This document shows positions 8,705-17,583 of a DNA stretch of 37,790 nucleotides, one piece after another. Numbering within the stretch: position 1 is the stretch's first letter; each line of letters begins with the position of its first letter. The DNA is from Noviherbaspirillum denitrificans. Its GTDB lineage: Bacteria > Pseudomonadota > Gammaproteobacteria > Burkholderiales > Burkholderiaceae_D. The notes beneath the pieces were generated by a model. That model had not been told where the DNA came from, searched no databases, and was given only the letters and a program-made list of their open reading frames with translations. The position numbers and the translations under genes are program-made. The DNA lies in contig NZ_LSTO01000001.1 in NCBI RefSeq assembly GCF_002211445.1, forward strand, positions 715,681-753,470, written 5' to 3'.

Positions 8705-9136
8705 ATGCGTTTCATGATCATCGTCAAGGCTGACAAGAACAGCGAAGCCGGCATCATGCCCAGCGAACAAATGCTCGCCGACATGGGCCGGTTCAACGAG
8801 GAACTGGTGAAGGCCGGCGTCATGCTGGCCGGCGAGGGCCTGCATCCGAGTTCGAAAGGCGCGCGCGTGCGCTTTTCCGGCAAGGACCGAAGCGTGACCG
8901 ATGGCCCCTTTGCCGAGACCAAGGAGCTGATCGCCGGTTTCTGGCTCTGGCAATGCGCGTCGCTGCAGGAAGCGATCGACTGGGTCAAGCGCTGCCCGAA
9001 CCCGATGCTGGGCGAATCCGAGATCGAGATTCGCCAGGTCTTCGAGGCGGAGGATTTCGGCGACGCGTTCACGCCGGAACTGCGGGAACAGGAAGAGCGG
9101 CTGCGGGCAGAGATTACCCGGCAGTCCGGACAGTGA
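8705..9136 (+). CDS. YciI/DGPF-family protein (143 aa)
   Basis: A small cytosolic protein of the YCII-related family, recognised by the opening MRFMIIVKAD, the segment TDGPFAETKELIAGFWLWQ (about 64-82) with the DGPF signature, and EIRQVFEAEDFG near the end. The fold is a ferredoxin-like dimer. Such genes often sit by ECF sigma factors, but none is here, and the biochemical role is not established. AAGGAG (8693-8698) six bases before ATG 8705 fixes the start. It converges with the alcohol dehydrogenase gene, whose stop lies one base away, with no terminator between them. Confidence 0.85.
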   Translation: MRFMIIVKADKNSEAGIMPSEQMLADMGRFNEELVKAGVMLAGEGLHPSSKGARVRFSGKDRSVTDGPFAETKELIAGFWLWQCASLQEAIDWVKRCPNPMLGESEIEIRQVFEAEDFGDAFTPELREQEERLRAEITRQSGQ

Positions 9137-9137
9137 G

Positions 9138-10190
9138 CTACTGCTTCAATGTCGCCATATCGATCACGAACCGGTACTTCACGTCGCTCCTGAGCATGCG
9201 CTCATAGGCCTCGTTGATGTCCTGGATGCGGATCATCTCGATGTCGGACACGATGCCGTGGTCGCCGCAGAAATCGAGCATCTCCTGTGTCTCGGCAATG
9301 CCGCCGATCAGCGACCCGGCGAGGCGCCGTCGTTTCATGATGAGGTTGAATACCTGCGTCGACGGATGCGGCGTGGCCGGTGCGCCCACCAGCGTCATCG
9401 TGCTGTCGCGCTTGAGTAGTTCCAGGAAGGGATCGAGCGCGTGCGGCGCGGCGACCGTATTCAGGATGAAGTCGAAGGAGTTGCGGTGTGCCTTCATTTC
9501 CTCGGCGTTCTTCGATACTACGACGTCATTGGCGCCGAGCCGCAGTGCATCCTCCCGCTTGCCTGGCGAGGTGGTGAACAGCACCACGTGCGCGCCCAGC
9601 GCATGTGCCAGCTTGATGCCCATGTGACCGAGGCCGCCCAGCCCCACAATGCCCACCTTGTGTCCTTGTCCCACCTGCCACTGCTTGAGCGGCGACCAGG
9701 TGGTGATGCCGGCGCACAAGAGCGGTGCTGCCGCTGCGGGATCGAGGTTTTTCGGGATGCGCAGCACGAAGCAGTCGCGCACGACGATGTTGCTGGAATA
9801 GCCGCCGTAGGTCATGCCGCCGCTGTGCATTTCCTCGCCGTTGTAGGTGCCGACAAATCCATTCTCGCAATATTGCTCCAGGCCCTCGGCGCAGGCGTGG
9901 CAGTGCATGCAGGAATCCACCATGCAGCCGACGCCGACGAGGTCGCCCTGCTTGAAGCGGCTTACCTTGTCGCCGGTGGCAACGACGCGGCCGATGATTT
10001 CATGTCCTGGGACAACGGGGTAGACGGTATTGCCCCATTCGTTGCGGGCAGTGTGCAGGTCCGAGTGGCAGACGCCGCAGTAGAGAATGTCGATCTGGAC
10101 ATCATCCGGCCCGGGATCGCGGCGGGTGAAGTCGAGTTTGCTGAGCGGTTCGCGGGCGCTCGTCGCGCCATATCCGGATGAAGCAAGCAT
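9138..10190 (-). CDS. Zinc-dependent alcohol dehydrogenase, YahK/CAD-like
   Basis: A 350-residue medium-chain dehydrogenase/reductase that would interconvert aldehydes and primary alcohols with NADP(H). Visible features: catalytic zinc motif CGVCHSD (about 39-45), GHE motif (about 62), the structural-zinc cysteine cluster CMVDSCMHCHACAEGLEQYC (about 92-111) and nucleotide-binding GLGGLGHMG (about 180). The pattern is closest to YahK/cinnamyl-alcohol-dehydrogenase-type enzymes with broad aldehyde substrates. The start at ATG 10190 is supported by GGAGGACACT directly upstream on this strand. It lies 77 bp after the MerR gene on the same strand, so the regulator and the enzyme may be co-transcribed, perhaps as an aldehyde or electrophile response; that is inference. 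Confidence 0.9.
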   Translation of the reverse strand: MLASSGYGATSAREPLSKLDFTRRDPGPDDVQIDILYCGVCHSDLHTARNEWGNTVYPVVPGHEIIGRVVATGDKVSRFKQGDLVGVGCMVDSCMHCHACAEGLEQYCENGFVGTYNGEEMHSGGMTYGGYSSNIVVRDCFVLRIPKNLDPAAAAPLLCAGITTWSPLKQWQVGQGHKVGIVGLGGLGHMGIKLAHALGAHVVLFTTSPGKREDALRLGANDVVVSKNAEEMKAHRNSFDFILNTVAAPHALDPFLELLKRDSTMTLVGAPATPHPSTQVFNLIMKRRRLAGSLIGGIAETQEMLDFCGDHGIVSDIEMIRIQDINEAYERMLRSDVKYRFVIDMATLKQ

Positions 10191-10267
10191 AGTGTCCTCC
10201 AGTGCTGTATTGGGGATGGACTCTGCTGCGGGTGCTCGGTTCCGGATGCGCAGTTGCCGCGAGTGAA

Positions 10268-10705
10268 TCAATTGCGGTGCGGCTTGGGCCCGGCCTTTTT
10301 CCTGTCACCGATTGCGCCGCTTGCCGCCGCTTTCAATATGCGGCGGAAGGTCGGGCATTCCAGGTGGCTCGGGGCGGAGCAGGACGCTGCGTGCCGCAAT
10401 CCATCACGCATCGCGCACAATTTGCGGATGGTCCGGTCGAGGTCGTCTGCCTTGGTCCGGAGCAATTTCCGGTCGATCCGCAACTGTCCGTCCGGCGCGA
10501 ACATAATGGCAATCTCGTCCAGCGAAAAACCGGAGGCGCGGCCAAGCGCGATCAGGGCCAGGCGTTCCAGCACCTTTTCATCGAACAGCCTGCGCAAGCC
10601 GTGCCTGCCCGTCGATGCGATCAAGCCTTTTTCCTCGTAATAGCGCAGGGTTGATGCAGGTACGCCAGCGCGGTGTGCGACTTCGCCAATATCCAGGATT
10701 GTCAT
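10268..10705 (-). CDS. MerR-family transcriptional regulator (145 aa)
   Basis: The N-terminal winged HTH is typical of MerR proteins (IGEVAHRAGVPASTLRYYEEKGL, residues about 6-28), followed by the GLRR(L/Y)-type wing and a long dimerisation helix. The C-terminal part has three cysteines (CAMRDGLRHAASCSAPSHLECPTF), reminiscent of redox- or thiol-sensing members, but not the SoxR iron-sulfur pattern CxxCxCxxC, so it is not SoxR itself. It is divergent from a methyltransferase gene, with a SoxR-box-like inverted repeat between them, and upstream of the alcohol dehydrogenase on its own strand. The inducer is unknown. Confidence 0.88.
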   Translation of the reverse strand: MTILDIGEVAHRAGVPASTLRYYEEKGLIASTGRHGLRRLFDEKVLERLALIALGRASGFSLDEIAIMFAPDGQLRIDRKLLRTKADDLDRTIRKLCAMRDGLRHAASCSAPSHLECPTFRRILKAAASGAIGDRKKAGPKPHRN

Positions 10706-10708
10706 CGC

Positions 10709-10731
10709 TTGACCTCAAGTTGACTTGAAGT
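10709..10731 (+). promoter_or_regulatory. MerR/SoxR-type operator overlapping a promoter
   Basis: ACCTCAAGT-TG-ACTTGAAGT (10712-10731) is an inverted repeat with one mismatch between its arms and is close to the SoxR box core CCTCAAGTTAACTTGAGG. TTGACC (10709-10714) overlaps it as a possible -35 for the methyltransferase, as in MerR-controlled promoters with a stretched spacer. I see no convincing -10. It is the natural site for the divergent MerR protein. Confidence 0.6.
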
Positions 10732-10779
10732 GGCACGATATCACCCGTGTACATTGATAACAAGCGAAAGGAAGACACC

Positions 10780-11619
10780 ATGGTGATGGAACGCAAGAAC
10801 GACAACGGACAGGCGGCACTCTGGAACGGCGATGCGGGGCATGCCTGGGTCGAGGCGCAGGAACTGCTCGACGCGATGTTCAGGCCGATGGAAGCGCTGC
10901 TCGCCGACATGGCTTCACCGGGGCTGCGTGTCCTCGATGTCGGTTGCGGAACAGGCAGCACTTCGCTCGCGGTCTCGCGCCGGCTTGGTTCGGCAGGCAG
11001 CTGTGTCGGCATCGATATCTCCGCGCCAATGATCGCTGCGGCAAGGGCACGTGCCGCGGGCGAAGGACTCCAGACGGAATTCCTGTGTGGCGATGCGCAA
11101 AGGCATGGGTTCGAGCCGGCGCGCTTCGATTTGATCATTTCGCGTTTTGGCGTAATGTTCTTCGACGATTCCGTGGCCGCTTTCGCAAACCTGCGGAGGG
11201 CGGCGTGCGACGGTGCGACGCTCCGATTCCTTGCATGGCGAGACCCTGCGGAGAATCCTTTCATGACGACCGCGGAGCGTGCTGCCGCCGCACTGCTGCC
11301 GGCCATGCCCGCCCGCCGGCCGGATGAGCCAGGTCAATTCGCCTTTGCGGACGCTGAGCGCGTGCGCCAAATTCTCGATGAGAGCAGCTGGGCGGAGGTC
11401 AGCATCGAGCCGGTCGATATTGCTTGCGCGTTTCCGGCCAGCGGGCTTCTGCAATACCTGACGCGAATGGGGCCGCTTGGACGGATGCTGAAAGAGGCGG
11501 ATGCGCAGACGCGCAGCCATGTCGTCGAAACAGTGCATGCCGCCTTCAATCCTTATGTGCATGGAAATGAGGTCCGATATACCGCGGCGTGCTGGAATGT
11601 GAGCGCGCGTGCCGCGTGA
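10780..11619 (+). CDS. Class I SAM-dependent methyltransferase (279 aa)
   Basis: A soluble methyltransferase with the Rossmann motif I VLDVGCGTGSTSLAV (about 47-61), the acidic end of strand 2 (GIDIS, about 71-75), GDAQ (about 97-100) and a motif IV-like FDLIISRFGVMFF (about 109-121). This resembles UbiE/Methyltransf_11 proteins; the substrate cannot be told from sequence. I chose ATG 10780, with AGGAAG just upstream; an in-frame ATG at 10786 is possible. It faces the MerR regulator across a shared operator, so it is probably the regulated target, in which case the substrate may be a toxic or redox-active compound. Confidence 0.85.
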   Translation: MVMERKNDNGQAALWNGDAGHAWVEAQELLDAMFRPMEALLADMASPGLRVLDVGCGTGSTSLAVSRRLGSAGSCVGIDISAPMIAAARARAAGEGLQTEFLCGDAQRHGFEPARFDLIISRFGVMFFDDSVAAFANLRRAACDGATLRFLAWRDPAENPFMTTAERAAAALLPAMPARRPDEPGQFAFADAERVRQILDESSWAEVSIEPVDIACAFPASGLLQYLTRMGPLGRMLKEADAQTRSHVVETVHAAFNPYVHGNEVRYTAACWNVSARAA

Positions 11620-11660
11620 CAAGGAAGGCAGGGCGGACAAGCGGAGCGCCTTCCACCAGA

Positions 11661-11692
11661 CAAAAAAAGGGCCGGTCTTCGCAGACCGGCCC
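11661..11692 (-). terminator. Terminator of glcB, possibly bidirectional
   Basis: GGGCCGGTCT-TCGC-AGACCGGCCC (11669-11692) is a perfect 10-bp stem with a tetraloop. On the minus strand it is followed by a run of seven T residues (11662-11668 as A), giving a strong terminator 24 bp after the malate synthase stop. The convergent methyltransferase may also use the stem. Confidence 0.9.
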
Positions 11693-11715
11693 GTTCTCAT
11701 TCTTTCGCTACCAGA

Positions 11716-13938
11716 TCAGGCGTTCGCCTTCACCTTCAAACGCCATGCATGCAGCAGCGGCTCGGTGTAGCCAGCCGGTTGCTCCAGCCCCTTGAACACG
11801 AGGTCGCGCGCTGCGCGGTACGCATACGACGCCTCGAAGTTCGGCGCCATCGGCTTGTACAGCGGGTCGCCGGCATTCTGGCCGTCCACCACCTTGGCCA
11901 TGCGCTGCATGGTTTCGGTCACTTGTGCTTCGGTGACGACGCCGTGCAGCAGCCAGTTGGCGATGTGCTGGCTGGAGATGCGCAGCGTGGCACGGTCTTC
12001 CATCAGGCCGACGTTATGGATGTCGGGCACCTTGGAGCAGCCCACGCCCTGGTCGACCCAGCGCACCACGTAGCCGAGGATGCCCTGGCAGTTGTTGTCC
12101 AGTTCCTGCTGGATTTCGGCAGCGGACCATTCGGCCTTCGCCACCACCGGGATCTGCAGCAGTTCGCCGAGCAGGCGCTCGATCTCGGCCGGCGCGTCGA
12201 TCTTTTCCAGTTCCTTCTGCACGTCGGCGACGCTGACCTGGTGGTAGTGCAGCGCATGCAGCGTCGCGGCGGTCGGGGAGGGCACCCAGGCGGTGTTGGC
12301 GCCTGCCTTCGGATGGCCGATCTTCTGTTCCAGCATGGCAGCCATCAGGTCCGGCATGGCCCACATGCCCTTGCCAATCTGGGCGCGGCCGCGCAGGCCG
12401 GAGGACAGGCCGGTCAGCACGTTGCTGCGCTCGTAGGCGGACAGCCATTTGCTGGTCTTCATGTCGCCCTTGCGCATCATCGGGCCGGCATGCATCGCGG
12501 TGTGCATCTCGTCGCCGGTGCGGTCGAGGAAGCCGGTGTTGATGAAGGCGATACGGCCGGCGGCTTCCTTGATGCACGCCTTGAGGTTGACGCTGGTGCG
12601 GCGCTCTTCATCCATGATGCCGAGCTTGACGGTTTCGTTGGGCAGGCCGAGCAGCTGCTCGACGCGGCCGAACAGTTCGGAAGCAAACGCAACTTCCTTC
12701 GGACCGTGCATCTTCGGCTTCACGATGTAGACCGAGCCGGTGCGCGAGTTGCCGATTTCCTGGCCGGCCTTGCGCTTGAGGTCGTGCAGGGCGATGGTCA
12801 CGGTGACGATCGCGTCCATGATGCCTTCCGGGATTTCCTTGCCGCCATCCAGCAGCACGGCCGGGTTGGTCATCAGGTGGCCGACATTGCGCAGGAACAG
12901 CAGCGAGCGGCCGTGCAGCGTGACGATGCCGTCCTTCGCATCGGTCGCACCCGCGCCGGCGTTGTACTTGCGGTCGGCGTTGAGCGTGCGGTTGAAGGTC
13001 TTGCCGCCCTTGGAAACACTCTCCACCAGCGTGGCCTGCAGGATGCCCAGCCAGTTTTCATAGGCCAGCACCTTGTCGTCCGCATCCACGGCGGCGACTG
13101 AGTCTTCCAGGTCGAGAATGGTCGACAGCGCGGCTTCGACCACGACGTCGGCGACACCGGCGGCATCCTGGCTGCCGATCTTCGTGTCGCGGTTGACCTG
13201 GATGTCGATATGCAGGCCGTTGTTCTTCAGCAGGACAGACGTCGGTGCTTCCGCCTTGCCCTGGAAGCCGATGAATTTTTGCTCATCCTTGAGGCCGGTG
13301 GTGCTGCCATCCTTCAGTGCGACAGCCAGCTTGCCGCCGGCAACGCTGTAGCCGGTGGCGTCGGCGTGCGAGCCCTTGGCCAGCGGCGCGGTCTGGTCGA
13401 GGAAGTTACGGGCAAAGGCGATGACCTTGGCGCCGCGGACCGGGTTATAGCCTTCGCCGTTGGGGCCGGTGCGGGTCGCGCCGTCCGTCTCGGGCAGGGC
13501 ATCGGTGCCGTACAGGGCGTCATACAGCGAACCCCAGCGCGCATTGGCGGCGTTCAGGGCATAGCGGGCATTGAGGATGGGCACGACCAGCTGCGGGCCT
13601 GCCTGCAGCGCGAGTTCGGCGTCGACGTTGGCGGTGGTCGCCTTGACATCGCCCGGCGCCGGCAGCAGGTAGCCGATCGATTGCAGGAAGGCGCGGTAGG
13701 CGCCCATGTCCTGGATCGGGCCGGGGTTGGCGCGATGCCACTTGTCCATCTCGAGCTGGATGCGGTCGCGCTCGGCGAGCAGGGCGGCATTCTTCGGGGC
13801 CAGGTCGTGGGCGATGGCGTCGAAACCCTTCCAGAAGGCGGCGCTGTCGATGCCGGTGCCCGGCAGGACCTTGTCTTCAATGAAGCGGTACAGGACGGTG
13901 GCAACCTGGAGGCGATGGACGGAAGTACGTGCGGTCAT
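11716..13938 (-). CDS. glcB: Malate synthase G
   Basis: Condenses glyoxylate with acetyl-CoA to give malate, in the glyoxylate shunt and in glycolate use. About 740 residues, the size of the monomeric G form (E. coli GlcB has 723). Recognisable blocks include [21 protein letters not shown] (glyoxylate/Mg site region), [30 protein letters not shown]-like [42 protein letters not shown] and the C-terminal [11 protein letters not shown]-like helix. ATG 13938 fits a GAGG nine bases upstream better than ATG 13947. The gene stands alone, with no glycolate oxidase genes beside it. With the PHB depolymerase and Pta-AckA nearby, it points to metabolism through acetyl-CoA. Confidence 0.97.
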   Translation of the reverse strand: MTARTSVHRLQVATVLYRFIEDKVLPGTGIDSAAFWKGFDAIAHDLAPKNAALLAERDRIQLEMDKWHRANPGPIQDMGAYRAFLQSIGYLLPAPGDVKATTANVDAELALQAGPQLVVPILNARYALNAANARWGSLYDALYGTDALPETDGATRTGPNGEGYNPVRGAKVIAFARNFLDQTAPLAKGSHADATGYSVAGGKLAVALKDGSTTGLKDEQKFIGFQGKAEAPTSVLLKNNGLHIDIQVNRDTKIGSQDAAGVADVVVEAALSTILDLEDSVAAVDADDKVLAYENWLGILQATLVESVSKGGKTFNRTLNADRKYNAGAGATDAKDGIVTLHGRSLLFLRNVGHLMTNPAVLLDGGKEIPEGIMDAIVTVTIALHDLKRKAGQEIGNSRTGSVYIVKPKMHGPKEVAFASELFGRVEQLLGLPNETVKLGIMDEERRTSVNLKACIKEAAGRIAFINTGFLDRTGDEMHTAMHAGPMMRKGDMKTSKWLSAYERSNVLTGLSSGLRGRAQIGKGMWAMPDLMAAMLEQKIGHPKAGANTAWVPSPTAATLHALHYHQVSVADVQKELEKIDAPAEIERLLGELLQIPVVAKAEWSAAEIQQELDNNCQGILGYVVRWVDQGVGCSKVPDIHNVGLMEDRATLRISSQHIANWLLHGVVTEAQVTETMQRMAKVVDGQNAGDPLYKPMAPNFEASYAYRAARDLVFKGLEQPAGYTEPLLHAWRLKVKANA

Positions 13939-14138
13939 GGAGTGCATCCTCGTGTGAAGTTGTCATGAATCGGGCGCGCGGGCGCCTGTTCAATTGTTAT
14001 AGGCTGGTTCAAAGTATATGCGAGCAAAAAGTGCATGAACGAAACGTTTAGTCACTTGATTTATGCGTTTTTGTCACAAATCGATTTCGACGGTGAAATC
14101 AGGCATGAAACTGCCACGTGACAGCGTTACTCCGTCAA

Positions 14139-14158
14139 ATATTTCCATGTGGAAATAT
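14139..14158. promoter_or_regulatory. Perfect palindrome, candidate operator
   Basis: ATATTTCCA-TG-TGGAAATAT: two perfect 9-bp arms around a 2-bp centre, about 200 bp upstream of glcB and 280 bp upstream of the chemoreceptor. The TTTCCA/TGGAAA half-sites recall IclR-type operators, which often control glyoxylate genes, though the arm order and spacing differ from the E. coli IclR box. The bound protein is unknown. Confidence 0.55.
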
Positions 14159-14335
14159 CATCGAGCGCGTAAATCCTTTTGATTAATAGGGGTTTAATTC
14201 CCTTTTTTCCCGCAACCAGCCTTTCTTTCCCGCAATCAGGATCGGATTCCTGCTTTCGGGAAACTGACAGACAAATTCTTCCCTAAAACTTGTGGTTTCC
14301 TCAATTGCGCCGTGTCCGGACGCCGATTTGTCTGC

Positions 14336-14351
14336 TGGCAAACTATTTGCT
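14336..14351 (+). promoter_or_regulatory. Sigma-54 type promoter of chemoreceptor gene
   Basis: TGGCAAACTATTTGCT: GG at 14337-14338 and GC at 14349-14350 separated by 10 bases, with TGGCA and TTGCT intact (consensus TGGCACG-N4-TTGCW). It lies about 70 bp before the start codon. Confidence 0.65.
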
Positions 14352-14420
14352 TTTGACGTGGGACAAGTTGACAACCATCAAGATCGACGAATACGGCTTT
14401 CATCTAGAGGGAAGATGACC

Positions 14421-16139
14421 ATGAAAATCTCCAATCTGAAAATCGGGATGCGGCTGGGGCTGGGGTTCGGCCTCGTGCTGGTGCTGATGATCGCATTGGC
14501 GCTGACGAGCATTTCGCGCTTGGCTAGCATCGAGCGCAGCCTCGACGGCATCGTCAACCAGAACAATGTGATGACCAAGGCTGCGTTCGAGATGCGCCAG
14601 TCGGTGCTGTCCATCGGCCTGGCCACGCGCAACCTCGCGCTGATGACGGACGACAAGCAGAAGGACCGTGAATCCGACCGCATCTTCGACGACCGCGACG
14701 AATACGCTTCCTATGTCGAGAACCTCGAACGCCTGATGACGAGTGAAAAGGGCAAGGAAGTGCTGGCCAAGATCGCCGCCGCCAAGGCTGCAACCGAGCC
14801 GCTCACCGACAAGGTGATCGACCTGCTGAACGAAGACAACAAGGAAGAAGCGGTCAAGGTGCTGGTCAATGACGTCTGGCCGAACCAGCGCAAGTGGCTG
14901 GGCGCGATGGACGAACTGGTCCGCATGCTCGACAAGATGGCCGACACCGCCGTGGAAGATGCGCGCGCTTCCTACAAGAACACGCTGATCCTGACCTGGG
15001 CACTGGGCGGCGCGGCACTCGTCATCGGCCTCGGCGCCGCATGGCTCGTCACCCGCAGCATCACCCGTCCGCTGCATGAAGCGGTCGACGTCGCACGCCG
15101 CGTGGCGCAGGGCGACCTGACCGGCGACGTGCAGGTGAAATCGAAGGATGAGACCGGCCAGCTGATGGAAGCCCTCAAGGAAATGAATGACAGCCTCGTG
15201 CGCATCGTGTCCCAGGTGCGTTCGGGCACCGAGACGATGACGACGGCTTCGATCGAAATCGCGACCGGCAACCTCGACCTGTCCTCGCGGACCGAACAGC
15301 AGGCCAGCTCGCTGCAGGAAACCGCATCGTCGATGGAAGAACTGACCTCGACCGTGAAGGCCAACGCCGACAACGCCGCGCAAGCCAACGTGCTGGCGCA
15401 GTCCGCATCGCAGGTGGCGGTGAAGGGCGGCGCGGTGGTCGAGCAGGTCGTCGACACGATGGGCTCGATCAACGAATCGGCGCGCAAGATTTCCGACATC
15501 ATCACCGTCATCGACGGCATCGCCTTCCAGACCAACATCCTCGCGCTGAATGCGGCCGTGGAAGCGGCACGTGCTGGCGAGCAGGGCCGCGGTTTCGCGG
15601 TGGTGGCTGCCGAGGTGCGCAACCTGGCCCAGCGTTCCGCCGGCGCAGCAAAGGAAATCAAGGTGCTGATCGAGGATTCCGTGCACAAGGTCGCCGCCGG
15701 CTCGAAACTGGTGGACCAGGCCGGCGCGACCATGCATGAGGTAGTCGAGAGCGTCAAGCGCGTGACCGACATCATGGATGAAATCAGCTCCGCCAGCCGC
15801 GAACAGACGTCCGGCATCGAGCAGATCAACCAGGCCATCACGCAGATGGACGAAGCCACGCAGCAGAATGCCGCGCTGGTCGAACAATCGGCCGCTGCCG
15901 CGGAAGCGATGCAGGAACAGGCAGCGAATCTCGCCGAGCTGGTGAATGTGTTCAAGCTCGAGCAGTTTGCCGATGAGCAGGAGCCTGCTGACGCCCCCGA
16001 GGCCGAAGTGCCCGCTGTGACGAATGCCGTTGCACCCTTGCCCGTTGCGGTGGTGAAGAAGCCTGCTGGGCTCGCACCGCGCAACCCGAAACTTGCCGCA
16101 GCCGTCCGTACCGGTACGGATGACTGGATGGAGTTCTGA
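14421..16139 (+). CDS. Methyl-accepting chemotaxis protein (572 aa)
   Basis: A transmembrane chemoreceptor. Layout: TM1 (about 10-32), a periplasmic four-helix-bundle-like domain (about 33-187), TM2 (about 188-210), HAMP domain (about 211-263) and a long cytoplasmic signalling coiled coil whose tip reads [32 protein letters not shown]. The last residues, DWMEF, fit the xWxxF/Y tether that binds CheR/CheB in Tar-like receptors, after a flexible A/P/V-rich linker. The ligand is unknown. AGAGGGA (14406-14412) favours ATG 14421 over ATG 14415. It is a single gene with a sigma-54 type promoter and a strong terminator. Confidence 0.95.
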   Translation: MKISNLKIGMRLGLGFGLVLVLMIALALTSISRLASIERSLDGIVNQNNVMTKAAFEMRQSVLSIGLATRNLALMTDDKQKDRESDRIFDDRDEYASYVENLERLMTSEKGKEVLAKIAAAKAATEPLTDKVIDLLNEDNKEEAVKVLVNDVWPNQRKWLGAMDELVRMLDKMADTAVEDARASYKNTLILTWALGGAALVIGLGAAWLVTRSITRPLHEAVDVARRVAQGDLTGDVQVKSKDETGQLMEALKEMNDSLVRIVSQVRSGTETMTTASIEIATGNLDLSSRTEQQASSLQETASSMEELTSTVKANADNAAQANVLAQSASQVAVKGGAVVEQVVDTMGSINESARKISDIITVIDGIAFQTNILALNAAVEAARAGEQGRGFAVVAAEVRNLAQRSAGAAKEIKVLIEDSVHKVAAGSKLVDQAGATMHEVVESVKRVTDIMDEISSASREQTSGIEQINQAITQMDEATQQNAALVEQSAAAAEAMQEQAANLAELVNVFKLEQFADEQEPADAPEAEVPAVTNAVAPLPVAVVKKPAGLAPRNPKLAAAVRTGTDDWMEF

Positions 16140-16179
16140 TACCCGTTGTCTCCTCTCCCTCCTGTAGGGAAAGCCCTTG

Positions 16180-16209
16180 GGCCGCCTGTTCGCAGGCGGC
16201 CTTTTTTTT
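16180..16209 (+). terminator. Rho-independent terminator
   Basis: GGCCGCCTG-TTCG-CAGGCGGCC: 9-bp perfect stem with a TTCG loop, followed by eight T residues. Confidence 0.95.
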
Positions 16210-16228
16210 CTTCAATAACCTTTCCGTG

Positions 16229-16244
16229 TGGCATGCAACTTGCA
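16229..16244 (+). promoter_or_regulatory. Sigma-54 type promoter of phaZ
   Basis: TGGCATGCAACTTGCA differs from TGGCACG-N4-TTGCW at one defined base. GG (16230-16231) and GC (16242-16243) are 10 bases apart. It lies just after the upstream terminator and 52 bp before the phaZ start. Confidence 0.75.
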
Positions 16245-16295
16245 TTTGCTTTGGGGAAAATACTTGATTGAAGTCACGAACCACGGGAAATAAAA

Positions 16296-17513
16296 ATGCT
16301 GTATCAGATCCACGAACTGCAACACGCCGCAATCAGCCCCATGGCCCAGTGGGCCGACGCTGTTTCCCATCTGTTCACGAGCGCTGTTTCGCCGCTGGCT
16401 TACACGCCGTTCGCGCGAAACATTGCCGCCGGAGCGGAACTCTTTCATCGAATCGGCAAGGATTACAACAAACCCAGCTTCAACATCGAATCCACGACGG
16501 TCGACGGCCAGTTTGTCGAAATCGAAGAGGCGACGGTCGCCGCCAAACCGTTTTGCAACCTGATCCACTTCGAGAAGAAAACAAGCAAGGCGTTGAACCA
16601 GCCGAAGCTGCTGCTCGTCGCGCCGCTGTCCGGCCACCACGCCACACTGCTGCGCGACACGGTGCGCGTGCTGCTGCACGAGCAGGATGTGTACATCACT
16701 GACTGGATCGATGCCCGCATGGTGCCGGTGTCCCAGGGCGCCTTCCACCTGCATGATTATGTGCATTACGTGCAGGATTTCATCCGCCTGCTCGGCCCGG
16801 ACGTGCATGTGATGGCGATCTGCCAGCCCACGGTGCCGGTGCTGGCCGCGGTGTCCCTGATGGCGACCGCCGGCGACATCCAGCCGCGCACGATGACGCT
16901 GATGGGCGGCCCGATCGATGGCCGCCTCTCTCCGACCGAAGTGAACAAGCTCGCCTCCGAACGCCCGTACGAATGGTTCGAAAACTCGGTGATCGATGTC
17001 GTGCCGTTCAACTATCCGGGCGCCGGCCGCCGCGTGTATCCCGGCTTCCTGCAGCATGCCGGATTCATCGCGATGAATCCGGAAAAGCACATGGAAAGCT
17101 ACCTGCACTTCTACGAAGACCGCGCCCACGGCCATCCCGCCGATGCGCACGTGAAGTTCTACGATGAATACAACGCGGTGCTCGACATGGCCGCCGAGTT
17201 CTATCTCGAAACCATCAAGACCGTGTTCCAGGACTTCGCGCTGCCCAACGGCACGTGGAAGGTGGACGGCAAGCTGGTGCGTCCGCAAGACATCAAGAAC
17301 GTCGCGCTGCTGACGGTGGAGGGCGGCAAGGACGACATCTGCGGCCCCGGCCAGACGGAAGCGGCGCACAAGCTGTGCTCGTCGATTCCGGCCGAGCATC
17401 GCAAGCACCACGTGGAAGCCGAGAGCGGCCATTACGGCATCTTCTCGGGGCGCCGCTGGCGCGAAAATATCTGCCCGCTGGTTTCAGAATTCATCCGCGC
17501 GCACAACGGATAA
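16296..17513 (+). CDS. phaZ: Intracellular polyhydroxybutyrate depolymerase
   Basis: Mobilises stored polyhydroxybutyrate granules. The 405-residue protein matches the intracellular PhaZ class (Ralstonia PhaZa1 type), which has a cysteine in place of the lipase-box serine. Here the motif is AICQP with Cys176, and a plausible Asp (GGKDDICG, D346/D347) and His (ESGHYGIFSG, H379) complete an alpha/beta-hydrolase triad. No signal peptide is present, as expected for a granule-associated cytosolic enzyme. Family hallmarks such as APLSGHHATLLRDTV and DWIDARMVPVSQG are clear. It is a single gene with a strong sigma-54 type promoter, so PHB breakdown may respond to nitrogen or carbon status; the control is inferred, not shown. 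Confidence 0.95.
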   Translation: MLYQIHELQHAAISPMAQWADAVSHLFTSAVSPLAYTPFARNIAAGAELFHRIGKDYNKPSFNIESTTVDGQFVEIEEATVAAKPFCNLIHFEKKTSKALNQPKLLLVAPLSGHHATLLRDTVRVLLHEQDVYITDWIDARMVPVSQGAFHLHDYVHYVQDFIRLLGPDVHVMAICQPTVPVLAAVSLMATAGDIQPRTMTLMGGPIDGRLSPTEVNKLASERPYEWFENSVIDVVPFNYPGAGRRVYPGFLQHAGFIAMNPEKHMESYLHFYEDRAHGHPADAHVKFYDEYNAVLDMAAEFYLETIKTVFQDFALPNGTWKVDGKLVRPQDIKNVALLTVEGGKDDICGPGQTEAAHKLCSSIPAEHRKHHVEAESGHYGIFSGRRWRENICPLVSEFIRAHNG

Positions 17514-17552
17514 AGGGGGCGGTTCCAACTGGACCGCGGGAGGTGTGAAAAG

Positions 17553-17580
17553 CGGCGGCACGAAAGTGCTGCCGTTTTCC
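17553..17580. terminator. Terminator between convergent genes
   Basis: CGGCGGCAC-GAAA-GTGCTGCCG (17553-17574), a 9-bp stem with one G-U pair and a GAAA loop, followed by TTTTCC. It ends phaZ and lies 10 bp from the stop of the convergent gene. Confidence 0.85.
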
Positions 17581-17583
17581 TTT

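Larger units (their letters stand above)
13939..14420. other. 482-bp divergent intergenic region glcB / chemoreceptor
   Basis: AT-richer than its surroundings and without a credible gene. It contains the palindrome at 14139-14158 and a sigma-54 type promoter at 14336-14351. I could not place a convincing sigma-70 promoter for glcB. Confidence 0.7.

Noticed and set aside
10732-10748. TGGCACGATATCACCC before the methyltransferase as a sigma-54 site
   Set aside because: The -24 half is perfect, but the -12 half lacks TTGC entirely.
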